In this document: positions 1-14,000 of the stretch, in pieces
Position numbering within the stretch: position 1 is the first letter of the stretch
Layout: every line of letters begins with the position of its first letter
Assembly: GCA_018881555.1 (NCBI GenBank)
Contig: JACAXG010000050.1
Location: forward strand, 2,356,001-2,420,000
Reading direction: 5' to 3'
DNA from: Amblyornis subalaris
Taxonomy: Eukaryota; Chordata; Aves; Passeriformes; Ptilonorhynchidae
DNA: 64,000 bases
Program-made: the position numbers and the translations under genes
Notes under the pieces: model-generated
Databases searched by the model: none
Told to the model about the DNA's origin: nothing
Seen by the model: the letters and a program-made list of their open reading frames with translations, nothing else

Positions 1-1859
1 TCTACCAAACATTCCTCTCCCTCAACATAATAATAAGTGCAACTAAGAAGTGACAAAACACCTAATTTCTTGACAAGTAGAACCCAAAATAAACCACTGT
101 CTCATAAACATCCCCTGTGAAGTTCTGATAAAAAAATTTACATAAGATGTTAGCTGCAAATGTACCAATAATACATTAAACAGCTTCTGCTGCAGACACC
201 ATCTACATAAGATTATTATTTCTACATGCTAAAAAAGCAGCAAAGGGGCAAAGTGAAGTTAAAGCCAAAGAAAGATGCAACCACAACAGTAAGTGTCAGG
301 TTGCCTTTTTTTGTTTTTTCTTTTTCTTTTTTTTTGCATGATGCTGAGATTGCCTTCAGAGGCAAGCTTTAAAAGTGAGAAATAAAAAGCAATATTCTCT
401 TGTATAGCTTGCATATCACCCAGATACGACATTTCTGCCATGCATGTTTCTCAAATAAGAATATTCCTAAGAGAGAGTCAATAACAGGGAAGTGTTTTGC
501 TTCAGATCAATGGAAGCATAAAACATCCTTACAGCTTCAAAACACAAAAACATTAGATCAGATAGGACAAGCGTGGCATCCATGAGAGCATTTTCATTGT
601 TTCTATTGCAGATTTGTTTGTTACTAAGTTCTATCTGAATTTGTTTCAGTAGATAAGTGTTGGGCATCTTGGGTGTGACAAAGTGCTCTGACAACTTTAC
701 ACAAACTGCGTCTAAGGTCCACTCCCCAGCAGCAATTTATGTTTATGAAGTGGAACTAATCACTGTAGTCCAAGTTCCCTGCACAAGGTAACAATTCAGT
801 ATGTATCATTTAGCACCTATGCACAGTTCATTAGCAAACAACACGAATCCTGAAGAAGACAGGACATTTGTATCAATTTGTATTAATGTACGGTATCTGA
901 CCACTACTAAGTGTAGTTTTAGTTAGGAAAAAAAACACTTTTTGCCCTGCAAGGTGAGCAGCATTTTGTAGAGATGTTTATTATATATGTTGGAGTTACA
1001 ATCAAAACTTATTTTTTAATTTTANTATGTAAGTCTGCATCAGCTTTAGTTTTACTCCTAACAACTACCTAAAGAAATATGTTTTAGAGAATTTTCCAAG
1101 CTGAGAGCTTTTTTTGGCAACCTTAAAAATAACCTTGTAGGAATCTTATCAGCATAATTTTATAGTGCCATGTCCCATATTCATCTTATCATTAGGCCAC
1201 AGCTAAACTGCAGGTGCAAGGGTATAAGTATATATACACTGCTGTTCAGAATAAAATAGCATTTAGAAACCTTTAAGAGAAAGGACATGAAAATTACATA
1301 GGTGACATGTAAGTGTATTTAAACTCTACTACTACAGATTTAAACTCATAACTTAAACCTCTTGCTTTAGATAACATTACTATACAACTACTAGCAATTA
1401 ATCTTGCCTTTATAGCCCAAGTTTAAGGCCTTTAAGACAGGAGGAAGCCACACAACAAAATATTAAGATTGAGGCATGAGTGTGATGCAAAGAGCTACAC
1501 TAAAATACACAGAATTGTGGTCAGGTACAAGTTAAAGGTCTGACTCAAGGCAGTTTTGTCCCTCAGGGAGTAAATTCAGCTTTTAGACGAACTTCAACTC
1601 AGCGACCTATATCACACGTTTGGAACTATGTGTTGAATCAAGGTAGCTCGAGCTAAAGTGGTAAACTTTTTTGCACATTAAAGGCATAACTAAGAGGAAT
1701 GTGTAATCACAATTATCCAGGCCCAAGTGTTAGAGATTCATTAACCATGAGTTAAAAACTTTTTTTTTTAATTCATCATCTTACGGAAAAGGAACCTTTC
1801 TGTGTAGCAGAAGACTATTTCTTCTTTTTATATATAAGTTACTATCAAACAGGTCTTAC
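1..1859 (-). other. Partial STXBP5 intron after W20
   Basis: AT-rich intron. Searched on the minus strand for codons of the expected next segment (a Leu-Pro-Ser-Leu-Arg-Pro strand) without success. A T-run at 308-335 and an isolated N at 1024 are the only local features. The intron is therefore at least 1.86 kb long. Confidence 0.8.
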
Positions 1860-2223
1860 CTAAAAGTCATAATATGTCCATTGGCACAGAAACATGCAAG
1901 GCAGATACTGTTACTCAACGACACTATGTCTCCACGAAGAACAAAAGAAGTCTCTGTTATATTTTGCTTATAAATGCAGTTCTGGGATGGCAGTGAGATA
2001 ACTTTTGCTTGCTTTTCTGAACATATCACTGCATATTGGTTTTCACTGATTTCCTGAGAGGAAGAAGGGGACACTGAGACAGGTCGTCGTTTTTTCGCTT
2101 TTTCATCTTTATCTTCAGGAACATTGTGTTCTCTCCAGGGTTCATGTGCTGGTGGGACCAAAGATCCTGTGGTGTCCAAAAAAGCCATTCTCAAGATTGC
2201 CCCTTTTAGCCTCAGGATGGTTC
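1860..2223 (-). CDS. STXBP5: STXBP5 exon W20 (364 bp), last exon in window
   Basis: Encodes (G)TILRLKGAILRMAFLDTTGS, LVPPAHEPWREHNVPEDKDE, KAKKRRPVSVSPSSSQEISE, NQYAVICSEKQAKVISLPSQ, NCIYKQNITETSFVLRGDIV and SLSNSICLACFCANGHIMTF, ending with two bases of the next codon. The acceptor is CTTTTTCCTAG and the donor GTAAGA. A basic loop (KAKKRRP) is two residues shorter than the mammalian one I recall. The protein should continue with the Lgl-like C-terminal segment and R-SNARE, which lie left of the window. Confidence 0.97.
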
Positions 2224-3639
2224 CTAGGAAAAAGTAGTTGAGCACATTTCTAAAACAGTTCTCCTAAATTGCTTTTCAAGCTACAAAATGTTTCTTTATG
2301 AAGCTAGCAGAATGAAAAGAAAACAAGAACTTCAGTTTGCCTCTGTAGCAAAACAGATATACCCAAACCTTTGGGCATTTATCTACAAACCAATGAAGCA
2401 CAAATGTAATCAAGAAAATGTTAGACCAGTTTTCAAGGGTCAAGTGTATGCACACACTTCCATTAACTTCAAGGGGAAAGTATATAAAAGAGCCAGGCTG
2501 GCACACACATTTGTGTTCAAGTTCAGAGTCACAAATGCAACTCATTTCATTCTCTCCTGAGGAGTTCACAGCATGCTTAATATCAGAAATAAATGTTATT
2601 AGTCAAATGTGAGCACCACCTTTTCCTTCAGCTAGTTCAGAAACAAGCATTGCACAGGTTATTTATTCCACCCCTGCAGTTCACACTTGAATCCACTTCT
2701 CTAGTTTAAAATGAAAGGGAAAAGTTTTCCCTCCTTACTGTTCAAATCACTGTCTCTGTAGGCCAGATCTTTAGCTAATACATTTCTTATTTTACAATAA
2801 TTTATTCACACATAAGTAACAACATGAACACTTGCTAAGTACAAAATATAAAGCAATATCTTTTAAGGATTATGCTGCAGATCCAGTGATGAAACATACT
2901 GTCTAGACNGCAGACTTGCCTTTATGATCAAACGTTATGAAATCTGAACACTGCTGCCAGTACCTTACTCAATGGACACAAATCACATGTATGGTCTAGA
3001 TGTTACACCACTCCTAATCATTACGACAATCAAACAGCATTGTAATTTGTATGTTTGTTACCATCTATGTATCAAAATGGACTAGAGCAGCATGTTCTGC
3101 ATGAAACAGCAGTAGCAGGAAAGCTAAATCTATGCCTAACAGTATATTCAATAAACCATTAATACATAATTACAACAAAAGCAGTTGCTGTGCATCACCA
3201 AAACAAGATACGAGACCTTTCACAGCAATCCAAAGGAATATTTTATCACTAATTTTTCAAGCTAGTTGTTCAATATACAGCCTTAATTTGCATTCCCTTG
3301 CTGCAGGAAAACTGATTGATTCTTACCTCATGACTAAGAAAACAATAATAAACTGAGCATTTCATACTCCTCCTCTCTTCTGCTATCTCTGTTTAACAAC
3401 TGCAAACATTGTTTTCTCAGCAAGTATACACCAAAGTTGTACTTTTATATTTTACAAGATTGTACTTTCCACTTTTCCAACTTGAAAAACTCTGGTAATA
3501 AAGTAACCAACCTAGATTGTTAAACTTAGTAGCTAAATCAATGGAATATATATTTTTAATTAAGCCATAATTGAAAAAAACCCAACAACAACAATACTTT
3601 TATTCAAAGCATACTTTAACCTGTTTGCTTGGTACATAC
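2224..3639 (-). other. STXBP5 intron W19-W20 (1416 bp)
   Basis: GT-AG intron with nothing recognisable. Two antiparallel ORFs of about 90-97 codons at 2276-2569 overlap each other and have no coding character. Confidence 0.8.
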
Positions 3640-3879
3640 CACTTGGAGAAACAATTACTGGCTGAAGAAGTCTTTGCTCTCCTCCCGGGGGTAAGTTCAG
3701 TACAATGACAAGCACTGTACCCAGCGTGGTCCCAACCCACAGGCATGGCGAAGGCGATGTATCAGCCTTTCTTGTGAAAGTCTCACAAAAATGAAGAGCT
3801 GAAATTGCCTCACGTGACTCTTTATCAATGCTAGTTACACTAGAACTCCGGGATCGACTGAAGGAGTTGTCTTTGACAT
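3640..3879 (-). CDS. STXBP5: STXBP5 exon W19 (240 bp)
   Basis: Encodes (D)VKDNSFSRSRSSSVTSIDKE, SREAISALHFCETFTRKADT, SPSPCLWVGTTLGTVLVIVL and NLPPGGEQRLLQPVIVSPS, ending with one base of Gly. It carries the end of the hypervariable linker (a Ser/Arg cluster) and then re-enters a propeller strand (CLWVGTTLGTVLVI). The acceptor is TTTATTTTCAG and the donor GTATGT. Nearly identical to mammals. Symmetric phase 1-1, though the strand content argues it is constitutive. Confidence 0.97.
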
Positions 3880-6800
3880 CTGAAAATAAATCAGTATTAA
3901 TTAAAAAGAATGGCAAAATGCAGGAGAGAATGCAAGAGAATTCAATTTTTTTTTGTTCTTTAGCATCAACTGTATACTTACTATAATTCTATTGATTATC
4001 ACCCCTCTATTCTTCCTTAGTCATATTTCCTTATGGCCCAGTTTCCACCTCTGTAACCTGAGCAAAGCACCCAATCTTTGTTGCAGAGGTTGCCATTAGG
4101 TAATTATCATAAACAATTTTTAGGCATATTTCTGTTTTCTAGGGCCAGAGAATAAATCATCAAGTGGGACTCTTTTAAAAAAATTGAATTACAAAGTTCC
4201 CTACCAATTAGTTCATTGATCAGATGAAAAAATATTGGCTCCCATGGAACATAGTTTACTAATCTTACAAAGATACAACTATTTTACTTTAGGAACTGCA
4301 GTGACATCCACATAGCATGCTAGCACGGAACCTGTAATGACTCAGTATTGTTCCANTTTAGGACACTGTATGCAGGAGATCTAACAGGCTATTTACACCC
4401 CCTGAAACTTTTAGCAAGAGAAACAACAAATGCTACCAAATGCTGCGTGGTACTAGTATGCAAAGCTGAAGATTTCCACTTTGAATGCTGTAGCATAGTG
4501 GCAGTAATGGCACTAAAGTGATTCAGGATGTCTTGCTCCCTGCTTAGCAAACAAGTGAATTCTAATGTTAACAAAAGTAAACGTGCTGCTCCACTCTAGC
4601 TGTGTGCTGTTTGTAGGTGTAGCAATGCTTAGTACGTCAGCATACACTGAATTTATCCGTGCATTCACAAATAAAAGCTTTACTTTCTTAATTCATAATT
4701 GCAAAGTTTTTGCACAAGACAGCCTTAACAGAAGAAGTTTAAGGCAATTTATATTATGCTTTTTAAAAAAATTAACTTTTGATTTGGATCTTTTGAGTAG
4801 GGCATAGATGCAATTTACAATTTTAAGCAGGATTAAGAGCTAAAGAACAACATTCAACCAAGTACTATTTGGAAGTATTACTATGTTAGTTTCATTAAAT
4901 TATTGAAAAACTTTCTATAAAGAACATCTAACATGCATTTGGAAAGCATACGTACTAGATTTCAACTGACTAAATACACACATCTACTTAACACAAGCAG
5001 TGAATCTTCTCGGGAGAAAATTGTCTCATTCCAACAAGGATAGGAAAAAATACTGTCCTGTTGAATTTTAGCTGTCAAATGTAAAACAGATTATAGAAAG
5101 AAACTAACTCAACCACTCAGATGTTGACATCGTAAATTTTCATATTAAAAAAAAAATAAATCCAGTGTAAAACAATGAAAACAATTTGTTTTCATAATTC
5201 TTCTAATGACCACCACCTCTTATGATGCTTGTTTTTTTCAGGCTTGAATATTTACTAATTTAATGGTTTTTTTCAACTTTAACATGGATTAATCAGTCTG
5301 AATATAATCAATCATACAGTAACTGCAACAGGCATAGCATTAAAAGTGCATATGTGAGTTGTAGCCAATTGATTTGAAGAGTTTGTGTACAAATTCTAGA
5401 AGCATTGGAATGGACAGGAAAATAAAAATTAACTTGGCAGACAATATGGGCATTTTTGAGAGCGGGCAATTCATTCAGAAGACAGAAGGGTAAAAAGTTT
5501 AACTGTTTTAGTGCATCCTATTTATTCCGAAGTCAAGAAGTTCGTAAATGGATTAGATTCAGATGAAGAGGAAAGAACAGCTGAGTGATGAACCACTACA
5601 CACCACTGCATCAGAAGGATGGAAAGATGAGGCTCTTCTGAGCAACTAAAGCAAGGAATAGGACCTAGTGGCAGTAGCATCTTAATCACTGGATTAGAAC
5701 ATTGAAAAGCAATGGTATAATGCAGACTAGAGTATGTTCAAGATAACTTCTGTTTTGGAAAGTAGAGAATAAATACAGAAATACAGACTTCAGATTTTAT
5801 CTGTTCAGAAAGGAAAAGGGGTAGGTTAAAGATCTAAAGACAGAAAACTAATTTGAAAGAACAAGATCATGGAAGAGAAGGTTTCAAGAAGCCATGGAAA
5901 GAAATGAGAGAAAATGATAAGGATAATGAATGTGGGAGAAAGGCATCTCAGCTGTCTTCTACAGCCAGAGGGTATGGCCACATAAGTGACAAAAATACAA
6001 GCAAGCCAACACTGAAGAACACTATGCAAAAGCAATCTCACTATGAGAAAAGAGAGAAGCAAAATAAAAAAGAATTATAATTGCTTAAGAAAGTTATTTA
6101 CAGACCTGAAAACACAGAAGAATTTTACACAGAACAAAATGAGGCAGCTAAGTGCAGATATTCACACACATGCAAAGTCAAAACCAGTCAAAGGCTATTA
6201 CAATTCAGAAGGTACAGACTATTTTATGAGTATACCAGAAATGATGTGACAAAAAAACTTTTCCATTCTTTCAGTAGAAGGAACAGCAAATATTAAGTGA
6301 TGTAGAAAACACTGTAACTCTTTCAGGACTGGAAAGTGCTGAAAAAATTTCAGCATTCGCTTTTCTCCAGTGTTCATTAGAAAAAGTAACACTTCAAAGA
6401 AATTACTGCCATCAAAGAACTGTGAGAAAAACAGCAGAATTACAATTGGTTAATACTGAAGTATAAACGTGTTCCAGCTTGCGAAGTATGACAAAATTCA
6501 CCCTACACCTAAATTATCCCTAAACCATTAGTAAACATAGTAAGGAACAACAGAAACATATTGAAAAGGGAAGTCAAATTCTTCTGCTCTTTTGTGCCAA
6601 CATGGCCACAGTTAAATCACNCTAGTTCCAGACACTGAGTTTAGAAAGATGAGCAAAAATTCCAATTCCAGAGGACATTAACAGAAGCCACCCTAGATTT
6701 AGATACCATAACCTAAACAAGAAGGAACTGAATTCTGTCCAGAAAAAAAAAAAATCTGCAAAAATGAAATTAGAGATACCATGACAGATTTCAACAGCGT

Positions 6801-8005
6801 AAAAAAAGTCTAGCAAAGACAGGGAGTACTTGTTATCCCTGTTTATTGTAAAAAGGATGAGAAAAAGTTAATATGGAAGCAGGGATGTTTGCTTAAATAA
6901 CAGGAAATTTGTCTAATTAGACTATACAATATTGAAACTTTGTCTGATATTTTTCTAAAAACTTATTTATTGGAAGCTCATGAATAGATCAGAGGTTAAA
7001 TTGTCAAACATCTCTATCCTTGCCAAAGGATCCTTGCCAATCCTCGGATTAAAGGCTGTCTGAGGGTTGCTTCCAACTTTACATTTCTCTGAGAGGGGCA
7101 AGCTTTAATTGTACATCAGGGTGGTCGAGCTCAGTTTCAGAATATCCCAGTGCAATGGACTTTTTCCTTGTCAATAGCAGCAGCACCTGTCAAACACACA
7201 GTGCTACAGCTGCCAGTCTGATCCCGTCTGTCTTCTGCTGGGCTTGTGGGAGCAATTCTGCTGCAGAAAGAGGAGCAAGCTGTGGCAGGCAGAAGGCAGC
7301 TGCATCTACTGCTGCAGGTCTACAGTTGTCCCCCATCATCTTTAGAGAACAAGACAGGGGAGCTGGATCTGATCTAAAAGCTGGTAGTCAAAGTATTAAA
7401 AAAAATAATGTACTCATTTGTATGCTGTTTTAGTTATGCAACACAACGACCTTTAGTACTACAGACCTCACAACTGAGCTGATCCTTATGTAAAAAGTTA
7501 CTGTGCTTTTTCAGGAAAAATTAAATTCTCAGACTGGTCATCCATCCAAACAGCTTTAATTGCTTTAATTTAGAGAGAGTGGTCACAAGACAATTAAGAT
7601 TCACAAAATTATGTCCAACTATTTGTTGAGAGGACCTCAACATATCCTGTTAAGTTTTTCAATTTGAAATCTATCAGATGGTCCTAAACAGGCAGAACTT
7701 TTCCTTACATGGTCTGCTTATTCACGCTTTTGCTATCACAGCACTACTGATAAAGTGAGTGACAGTTGCCTAAAAATTATGACGAAAGTGTGATAAGCCA
7801 TATACAGGAATTGCAGGCTTACCTTATGATGACAGCAATGACATTTTGTGCCTGAGAGTCCCCAAAAAGAGCGGAATTAAAATTTTAGTTCTACACTTCA
7901 GATAAATGCAACATAAAGTCATGATAGCTTACATAATCTAGGCCTCTTACTATAACATACTCACATTCAGATTTAGTAAAAATAAAATCAACTATATAAA
8001 CTTAC
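3880..8005 (-). other. STXBP5 intron W18-W19 (4126 bp)
   Basis: AT-rich intron. Contains a purine-rich stretch at 5820-6300, and a GC-richer patch with CTGCTGCAG-type words at 7140-7380. A short segment at about 7010-7110 resembles the 3' end of an old CR1 element. No exon found. Confidence 0.75.
7010..7110 (+). repeat. Possible decayed CR1 3' fragment
   Basis: Plus-strand text ending GAGGGTTGCTTCCAACTTTA resembles the usual 3' end of bird CR1 LINEs, where a run of the type 'gagggttgcttccaacc' precedes the terminal octamers. The terminal octamer repeats are not clear. Based on recall only; a repeat-library search would decide. Confidence 0.3.
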
Positions 8006-8056
8006 CTAAATCGGGCTTTAACTCAGTTGGCAAACTTAGCTTCCTGGACATCTTTG
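8006..8056 (-). CDS. STXBP5: STXBP5 exon W18 (51 bp), linker exon
   Basis: Encodes (A)KMSRKLSLPTELKPDL plus one base of Asp. Symmetric phase 1-1, 17 codons, so it can be included or skipped without frame change. SRKLSLP fits a basic-residue-at-minus-3 kinase site (inference). The acceptor is AAGTGAAAAGTCAG-like, actually CACTTTTCAG, and the donor is GTAAGT. Glu replaces mammalian Asp in PT(E/D)LKPD. Confidence 0.94.
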
Positions 8057-11000
8057 CTGAAAAGTGAAGTATATCTTTTTTTTAAAAAGAATAAACATAA
8101 TTCTGCTGGCCTTTATTTGCTTTTTTCCCAGTATTTAATATATAATTATTACTTTAATTGTGGTACTTTACAGGATTTCCACTAAAGCAGAGCCTCACTT
8201 CCACAAGTGAGGGGTGCACAGTAAAACAAGGAAGACAGCAAAATGCCTAAATACAGCATTTTATAACTTTTGCTGAGCTTGATTTCTCCTCAGGTTTCAG
8301 GCAGAACTTAATAGATTGGATGAACTTGGCTTTGGCTCAACCTCAACTCCTCAGGTGAGAGGACAGAATTGCAAAGATGTGCACTGATGGTTTAAAAAAG
8401 TTAAGATCCCATCCCTCTTTCTTATGCTCTAATTTCTGATCAAACCTGAGACATTTAAAATAGGAAAAAAAAAAAGAGATGAGCTTGAAATTACACTAAC
8501 ATTAATGCATACGAGTAAAAAGCTAATAATCGGAGATGCAATCCACAACTTTAGAAGAACGAAGACATTACAGAAAATAAGCATAAAATCAGCAGCAAAC
8601 AAACACTTGCAACACCATCAAAAAAAGAGACAGTATAATTTTGATGATACTGCTCAAGTGAAAAACAGCACTTCAAATCATCCCTGACTTAGAAATTCTT
8701 TTTATAGGACTGGAAGTCTTGCAGTCTCTTTAAACTGCATTACAATACAAACAAATGCTGCTATAATAAACATCACAAACCTTGTCATGTATTATTCCCC
8801 GTTCCATATTTCTTTCAATAATTACTTGAGAAGGAATTATTTTGATAGTTTATCTACTAGACCAGGACTACACTTTGAATTTATTTCCCAGCCACATGCT
8901 TCAGTTTTGATGTATCATGTAATTCTTCACCATCTTGCATGGGTAATACTTCTTTTTCTAAAGTAGATGTTGAGCACAGCCTCATAATTCTACGAGTATC
9001 TTGTAATGGATACCACTCAATGCAGCCTGAATCTTGCTGCTTTTCTGTTAAAAATGGAGTTAACTCATTCTAATTATCACTTTATCAGAAATCATTCCAA
9101 TTTCTACATACCCTGAAGAACAGCATGTGATTTAAAGTTACTTCCACTCCTTCAAAAAGTGAAATACTTCACTATATCATCAATTATACTCATCAATATT
9201 GCAAATGCTAGTTATCTGAATAGTTGAACAGTTTTATTCCTGTCATACATTATAAAAATTTGAGAACAAGACTCCAGAAATAATCTTCTAATTTCCTTCA
9301 TGTGTCAATGTTAAAAGTATGTTTGAATTAAACTGAAATTACTTGCTCTCAGGCAGAAATGCTAATCACTTGTCTTAGTGCAGGCTGAAACTGAAAAGGG
9401 CAGTCTGACTACATGTTGTCTACCTTCATCCTTGCATTAGCACTGGCAAACACCTAGCTAATGGTGAGGCCAAAACTCATCTAAATGAGGTTTCTGCCAA
9501 GGGTTGCTTCCAAACAAGATCAACTCCTGTTTCAGATCAGAACTCAGAGCAGAAAACTAGGGTACACAACAGCAGTAGTGATGAGGAGCCCATCTTTTTG
9601 CTGTCAGCTTGACCTTAAATCAGCTTGCAGAGAGATCATGGAATCTCATCTGCAATAGTGAAAATTACAAGATGGGCATTCCTCATAACACTTTTTTTCT
9701 GTGTGAGACATTTACATCCTAAGAGGTGAGATACTGAACAAAACTGCAAGTATGCACACAGAAAATAACTGGAGCTATTCTTGGCTTTTAACAGCTTTCA
9801 CCACATGTAAATACCTTAAACTGTTTAATAACTGAAGACGCCAGCAGTCACTTTTGGCTTTTTGAATAGAAACATTAAGCACAATTTTAATAACTAGCAT
9901 AGAACTGACCAAAAAAAAAACAACCCCAAGAAGACACTATGTAACATAATATAACAGATAATAACAAGTACAGGCAAGTGTGTTGGATTCTGAGAGTTGA
10001 TCCAGTTTTAGCTTTTTGTTCCTTAGTGAAAGGCCAGCTGTGTGAACTAGGCTGGCAAGATAAAACAAATTTGTCAGACAATTTTCAACATACACTGAAC
10101 TATGCCTCATTAATAGGACAAGAGGATACATGAATTGTTAAAAAGGATATCATTACTGGAAATTGTGAATTACTGCGCTATGCAAAAAAACCCCAACATT
10201 TCAAAACATATGTTAATGTGTCAGAAACCTCAATAATTCAAATGTAAATGAGAAATAAGAACCTATTCCAACAGCAATGGTGCCATCTTGTGTTTAAAGA
10301 AAAAACTGCCTAAACATGCAGTAAGAAACTAGGGAGTATTTTGCCAGCTAAGCCATTTTTAACTAACATCACTCAGTATAAAAAAAAACCTGCTTGTATA
10401 CACATTAGCTTAAGTTTTACAATAGCTTTGATAAATTCAGTTTTGTTATGCCTCAGATGAAAACCAGCAACATGCTAGACACCTTCTACAAAGCAAAAGA
10501 TATAAATTAGAAAAATGTAAGATACGGGATGGAAATCTACAGAGAGAGCATTCAGTGTCAGGCTTTTCACTCCAGCTGTACAACAGGGCAGAGGTGATGC
10601 TGACTGCTCCTGCTGTGTGTGGCTGACTCAAGAAGAAGCTGTCATATCAGAGTTCAATACCTCTCCTGGGGGTGGTGGTTGCTGCAGCATTTACAGCCGA
10701 GACTGGTGCGAGACAAGGACACAGTGACCAGGGAGCTGTTTTGCTCCTCCTGGCACACTGCTGCTCAAGGCAACAGTGACTGTTTTGCCTGGGTTTAGAC
10801 CTAAATTTCATATTCCTCTAAATTAGAAAGCCTAGAATAATACACAGGTGCACACACACATTCTTTCTGTTATTTTATATAATTATTATATTAGAGAACT
10901 GTTCAATCCCAGGGATTCTTGGAAATTTCTCATAGGTCAGTACTGCAGGCACAACCTTCAATTCAATGAAGAAAACCTGAAGGCTGATGCATGACTGAAC

Positions 11001-14000
11001 TCTCAATAGGAAGCTGTGGCTTAAAATAACAGTTACATTTCAGTGGGTTATCCTGAGCTGATACTTTAAAATGTACAGCATGTCAGTTTGAAAGCTATAC
11101 AGTGATTTCTCCTCCATTCCTTTTTTAAGAAAATAGTCTAAGTCCTTTAAAATAAAATTCTAAAGATTATAAAGGAGACAAGTGTCTTGGAGCTTTGACA
11201 ACCAAGAGAACAGTGTATGACGCCTATTTCATATAACATTACAGGAGAAATAGTTAAGCACCTTAGAATTTGTTAGACATACCAAAGTTCCCAAATTATT
11301 CTGTATTTGACAACTACACAGAAGTGAAATATTTACATTACCAACTACCAAATGTTGAAATCTCTAAATTTCATATGAGAATAATGAAACCAATTTACAA
11401 GAGAACATAAGAAAACATGTACTTGGATACACCCAAAATTAGATCCAAGTATTAAAAACACATTGAAAGAAACAGTCTTTGACATTACAGCAAATGAGAA
11501 CTTATTATGAACTTCTTAAAATCTGATTCCATAAAAACAGCATTTGCAATTATTTTAGCAGTGGTTGAAAAATTCAGGTGTACACTGAGAATGTAACAAA
11601 TGTGAGAAACCTTATACCAGTACTAACAGCAGTGACTATAGAAGTTTGGAATTAAATCTACTCTGCTTAGGTCTCTCTACTAATACTGTTTGCAGTTGTT
11701 TTTAAATTTATAAACTGCAGAAAATAAATAAGACCGATTTTCCTGAGAAGTATTTGACATGTAGGCTACTAGAGCAGCTATAAAGGTCTTAAAGTCTACC
11801 ATACTTTGCGGGCACATTTGCTAAAGTTTTTTCCAGAAATGGTCATTACAAAACATCTTAACTGCCATGCAATTTGTAGCTGTAATATTTAATCATCCGT
11901 ATCTCTTCCTGCCAAATACTTAACTAACCAAATTATGAGTAAAACAGTTGAAGATTTTGCTTCCACTGAAGCTGGATCCCAATGTCTTTCTATAAAAATG
12001 ACATAGCCTTAGAAATTAAGTACTTTCTACCAATTTTTCTTTAGGTAAATTCATCTACATTTCATACACTTCTACATGCTACTTCACAGCATATTGTTTA
12101 TACTTTCAAATATGTGACATTTGTAAGAAAATGGGTGGCTTTCAATTATGGCCACAGTACTTTCTAAAATTTCTAGAAATGGTTAGTTAAATCAAGTATC
12201 TCAGAAAGGTAACTGGAACTTTTTCAGGGTTCATCTCTGAAAGGGAAATGCAAATAAAAGGGAAACATGACCCAAAAGCAACATATTCACAATAGGTCTT
12301 TAACTTGACTTACTGTCTATACCTTAGCACAAAGCATTCGTAGTTGAGTATTTACAAAAATAAAACCAGACCAACTGATCAAAATGTTGGTACATGAAGC
12401 ATTTGCATTGTTTTACTTGAGCTGTTGTTTCAGTTTTATGTGTTTTTTTGATCCTCTAACCAATCAAAATCCTTGTTTGATACTGTCACTAAGTAAAGAA
12501 ATCTGTAGAAATGACAATGTCTCTACATCAGTTATTAAATTGACAATGGCTTCATATTTGTAACTCTGTGTGTTATGTTGCCACCTTGCAGCCCTATCTC
12601 TGAAATGAAATTATTTCACACATTGCTGGCAGTATTCCCTTCCTCCTTGTTCCCATGTGACAAACACAGGAGTGATATGAACAGCAACTGAAGTTATCAA
12701 TGTAAATGATTCTAATTCTGTTCTGCAACACATTTAACAGCTTGTATTTCACACATTGACAAAGAATGGAAAGAACTTGAACTGACTGCACTCTGTGCCA
12801 GTGCAGAGATCTACGACCATGCTATATACATCAAATATCATGCTATATACCTCAAATACCTCAAATTCATCCCTGAGAACACAGTTGATGGCAAACAGTT
12901 TGTTTCATAGAACATGGTGATGTTAATGACAGTGACACATTTTACAAAGCTCATTGTCCATTCACATTTGGTTGGCAATTCAGTTTAAAACAATGAAATG
13001 CAAAAACATGCAACTATTAACACAGAAGAGGTGTTTTACTGGTGTGAAAGAGCTTAGAATGTAAGTTCAGAAAGAGCTAGAATAAGCATGCCAGATAAGC
13101 TATAGAAAACATGGCAGTGAAACAACCATGCTCAATGCACAGCAAACCAATCAAAACTAAGAAAATGCAAAAGAAATAATTATCTTTAAGCTTCCAATAA
13201 ACTGTGCAAATTACACAAATCACAGTATAACTTACATCCTGAAGAATGCATTACTTATAAATAAATGTTTTGCTTTTTTTAGCTGTGAAAAACATCCACA
13301 ACTCTTTCAGTTGAAAGGCTTCAAGCTGAAACAGATGTGAATGGCTCTATAGAATTGTCATTAGCATACTTTACTAGTGCTGTATCGTAACTCTGAAAAG
13401 AAGTGCAAAAAATAAAAGGAGGTCACAGTCAGTCAAACTTTCCATGTGTTTTGCACAAGACAGTGTGTCATGTTCAAAAGAGACAAAAGGAAAACATTAC
13501 CTCAATGGACATTGATAGAACATGCACAAGATTACAGACTGTTTTTCTCATTAGAAGACCTGAACATTAGGTTTTAGTTACCTTGAATTTCCTTTAAGGG
13601 AACATATTAATGCTCATGCAAAAGATAGTAATTTCTTTTTAATTACAGATGAGTTCACATAATATGCTATTGACAGCCATTTGCTTTCTTGACTTATATT
13701 CAGACTTTTGGTGCCTCAAAATTCATCTTCCCTGCCATTTCTGGTATCATTGCAAGAAGGGCTCAACATACAGCACGAATATACCCTTTGTACAGTACTT
13801 TCCCATTTTGTACCTCAGATTCCAAGGATGACTTTGTCATACTCCTATTTGTCTCACTGAATTTTGAATGATTCTTCGTCTCAAATACTGAATTGTGATA
13901 AAAGGGAACAAATTGCCAAACAGAAAAACCAAAGGAAGACTTCGGGAAAAGAAATCTCTTCCTCCCTAGTCTATGGTTCCACAGAACCTATGAAATAGCA

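Noticed and set aside
7155..7433. 92-codon plus-strand ORF rich in Ala/Ser/Cys
   Set aside because: Generated by repeated CTGCTGCAG-like words in a GC-richer patch. No homology recognised.
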